NCBI GenBank assembly: GCA_020444005.1
Contig: JAHLLU010000107.1
Location: forward strand, 1-7,010
DNA length: 7,010 nucleotides
Source of the DNA: an archaeon
GTDB lineage: Archaea; Thermoproteota; Bathyarchaeia; TCS64
Direction of reading: 5' to 3'
Below are positions 6,181 to 7,010 of this stretch, in pieces. The notes beneath the pieces are model-generated. The model had not been told where the DNA came from. It worked only from the letters and a program-made list of their open reading frames with translations, and did no database searches. Position numbers and translations under genes: made by a program. Numbering within the stretch: the first letter of the stretch is position 1; every line of letters begins with the position of its first letter.

Positions 6181-6188
6181 CATATAAT
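6181..6188 (-). promoter_or_regulatory. Candidate TATA box for the OSTC-like gene
   Basis: ATTATATG on the minus strand lies about 40 bases before the ATG at 6145. A start about 26 bases downstream would leave a leader of roughly 13-15 bases just containing the AGAGGAAA ribosome site. Confidence 0.32.
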
Positions 6189-6214
6189 CCTTTGCTATCC
6201 TCAGAAAGATACTG

Positions 6215-6222
6215 TTTATAAA
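6215..6222 (+). promoter_or_regulatory. TATA box for the zinc-ribbon gene
   Basis: TTTATAAA, preceded by CAGAAAGA as a possible BRE, lies about 40 bases before the TTG start. The predicted transcription start near 6244 falls just upstream of the GAGGGG ribosome site. It sits in the 112-base divergent gap with the OSTC-like gene and, being palindromic, might also act toward it. Confidence 0.55.
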
Positions 6223-6246
6223 TGAAAATCCATGTAAAACTATGCT

Positions 6247-6252
6247 GAGGGG
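6247..6252 (+). promoter_or_regulatory. Shine-Dalgarno site of the zinc-ribbon gene
   Basis: GAGGGG lies five bases before the TTG at 6258. It decides this unusual start codon, since no in-frame ATG or GTG offers a better choice. Confidence 0.65.
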
Positions 6253-6257
6253 AAACA

Positions 6258-6428
6258 TTGCCACAAAGAATACTCTGTAGTAAATGCGGTGAAGTGCTCT
6301 ATGAAGGAGATCTGCTCAAATCACCACAAGATGTTATCAAGAAATTTGAGGGAAAATGCCCGGCGTGCGGTAAAGAATTATCTTTTGAGACCGATGGTGT
6401 CAAGGTTAAACCCTGTGAAAACACCTGA
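6258..6428 (+). CDS. Small zinc-ribbon protein of unknown function
   Basis: This 56-residue protein begins at TTG (MPQRILCSKCGE) and ends at the TGA at 6426-6428. Two CxxC knuckles, Cys7/Cys10 in CSKCGE and Cys34/Cys37 in CPACGK, are separated by 23 residues, the geometry of a treble-clef or zinc-ribbon fold that binds one zinc. A fifth cysteine, Cys53, lies near the end. The LYEGDLLKSPQDVIKKFEGKCPACG layout suggests a compact domain with one helix between the knuckles. The good ribosome site and TATA box support real expression. It lies 68 bases upstream of the gcvT-like gene on the same strand and may be co-transcribed. I do not recognise a specific function; nucleic-acid binding or a protein-interaction role are both possible. 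Confidence 0.72.
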   Translation: MPQRILCSKCGEVLYEGDLLKSPQDVIKKFEGKCPACGKELSFETDGVKVKPCENT

Positions 6429-6496
6429 TATTGAATAACTGTTTTAACCTCGTCATGGGAATACCCATACGGTAATTTCCTTTGGATGATAAGGAT

Positions 6497-7010
6497 TTGA
6501 AAAAGACTCATCTATACAAGTATCACGTCGAGCACGGAAACGTAATTGACTTTGGCGGATTCGCGATGCCTGTATGGTATGAGGGAATAAAAGTTGAACA
6601 CGCAGCAGTAAGAAACGCATGCGGTATCTTCGATACATGCCACATGGGGCGAACATGGGCAACAGGACCAGATGTAATCCGGTTTCTGAACTATGTTGTG
6701 ACCAATGATGTGACTACTCTTGAGAAGAATGGTGGGTTGTACACGGTTATGTGTAGGCCTACTGGAGGAATAATCGATGACTTGATCTTATACAAGATCA
6801 GTGACGAGAAATTCTGGGTAGTATACAATGCCAGCAACAGAGAAAAAGACTTCAAATGGCTAAAGAAGAACAGCAAGGACTTCGACGTTAAACTCAAGGA
6901 TGTGAGTGACGAGGTAGCCATGATCGCTGTACAAGGTCCCAAGGCACAAGAGGTACTTCAGAAGATCACAGAACAAGATCTTGAGAAGGTAGAGCGCTTT
7001 AACATCGCAG
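6497..7010 (+). CDS. gcvT: GcvT-family aminomethyltransferase, 5' part (glycine cleavage T-protein)
   Basis: 171 codons are present; the gene runs off the window. It begins LKKTHLYKYHVEHG and has DFGGFAMPVWYEG, EHAAVRNACGIFDTCHMG, TNDVTTLEKNGG, YTVMCRPTGGIIDDLI and VYNASNREKD in the order found in T-protein, covering most of the N-terminal folate-binding domain. The T-protein moves the methylene carbon from the aminomethyl-lipoyl H-protein to tetrahydrofolate (or tetrahydromethanopterin in some archaea), releasing ammonia. The family usually has VSHMG where this has TCHMG. I prefer the TTG at 6497, with GGATGAT at 6484-6490 as ribosome site and the usual KKTxLY start. The TTG at 6482 is also possible, and an in-frame stop at 6473-6475 rules out anything longer. 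Other GcvT-fold enzymes (dimethylglycine dehydrogenase domain, YgfZ) seem less likely given the intact motifs. Confidence 0.88.
   Translation, partial: MKKTHLYKYHVEHGNVIDFGGFAMPVWYEGIKVEHAAVRNACGIFDTCHMGRTWATGPDVIRFLNYVVTNDVTTLEKNGGLYTVMCRPTGGIIDDLILYKISDEKFWVVYNASNREKDFKWLKKNSKDFDVKLKDVSDEVAMIAVQGPKAQEVLQKITEQDLEKVERFNIA

Noticed and set aside
6299..6942. Three minus-strand frames opposite the zinc-ribbon and gcvT genes
   Set aside because: The plus strand carries clear CxxC and T-protein motifs here; the antisense frames show none.
1..7010. tRNA, rRNA, CRISPR array, insertion sequence or long direct repeats
   Set aside because: I scanned for clover-leaf GTTCRANNC arms, regularly spaced repeats, transposase motifs and terminal inverted repeats and saw none; genes are packed tightly with ordinary gaps.

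Overview
The window looks archaeal. Several genes have TATA-like boxes about 25 bases before the start or a short leader. Start codons are a mix of ATG, GTG and TTG, and internal operon genes have Shine-Dalgarno sites. The gene content is typical of an anaerobe with CO dehydrogenase/acetyl-CoA synthase (CODH/ACS, Wood-Ljungdahl pathway): two CooC-type ATPases, a RACo-like corrinoid protein activator, an iron-sulfur flavoprotein and an AfpA-type archaeal flavoprotein. A small three-helix membrane protein resembles the eukaryotic oligosaccharyltransferase subunits OSTC/DC2 and Ost3/6. Together with moderate GC (judged by eye), this makes an Asgard archaeon, for example a Thorarchaeia-like lineage, my best guess. 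That assignment is inference; the archaeal call is firmer.

Left region (1-3600, minus strand). This is an apparent operon read right to left: the RACo-like [2Fe-2S]/ASKHA ATPase (3600-1756), a CooC-like ATPase whose signature lysine is replaced by arginine (1698-910), a canonical CooC (900-103), and the first 30 codons of a further gene (91 to the window edge). The complete genes look like a maturation set for CODH/ACS: nickel loading of the metal clusters and reductive reactivation of the corrinoid iron-sulfur protein. No CODH/ACS structural subunit lies in the window.

Middle region (3601-4811, plus strand). Across an 87-base divergent promoter lie two translationally coupled redox genes, an Isf-type iron-sulfur flavoprotein and AfpA, which overlap by ATGA. 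AfpA is known to take electrons from ferredoxin, so this pair may be the electron-handling side of the same physiology.

Right region (4806-7010). A beta-hydroxyacid dehydrogenase gene of the 3-hydroxyisobutyrate dehydrogenase family runs toward AfpA. It is interrupted by one in-frame TAA (5133-5135), with the whole C-terminal part preserved in the same frame, so it is a very recent pseudogene or a sequence error. Upstream of it on the same strand is the OSTC-like membrane protein. Divergent from that are a 56-residue zinc-ribbon protein, too short for many gene finders, and the first 171 codons of a GcvT-family aminomethyltransferase cut by the window end. No tRNA, rRNA, CRISPR array, insertion sequence or long repeat was seen, and no gene-free stretch exceeds 300 bases.
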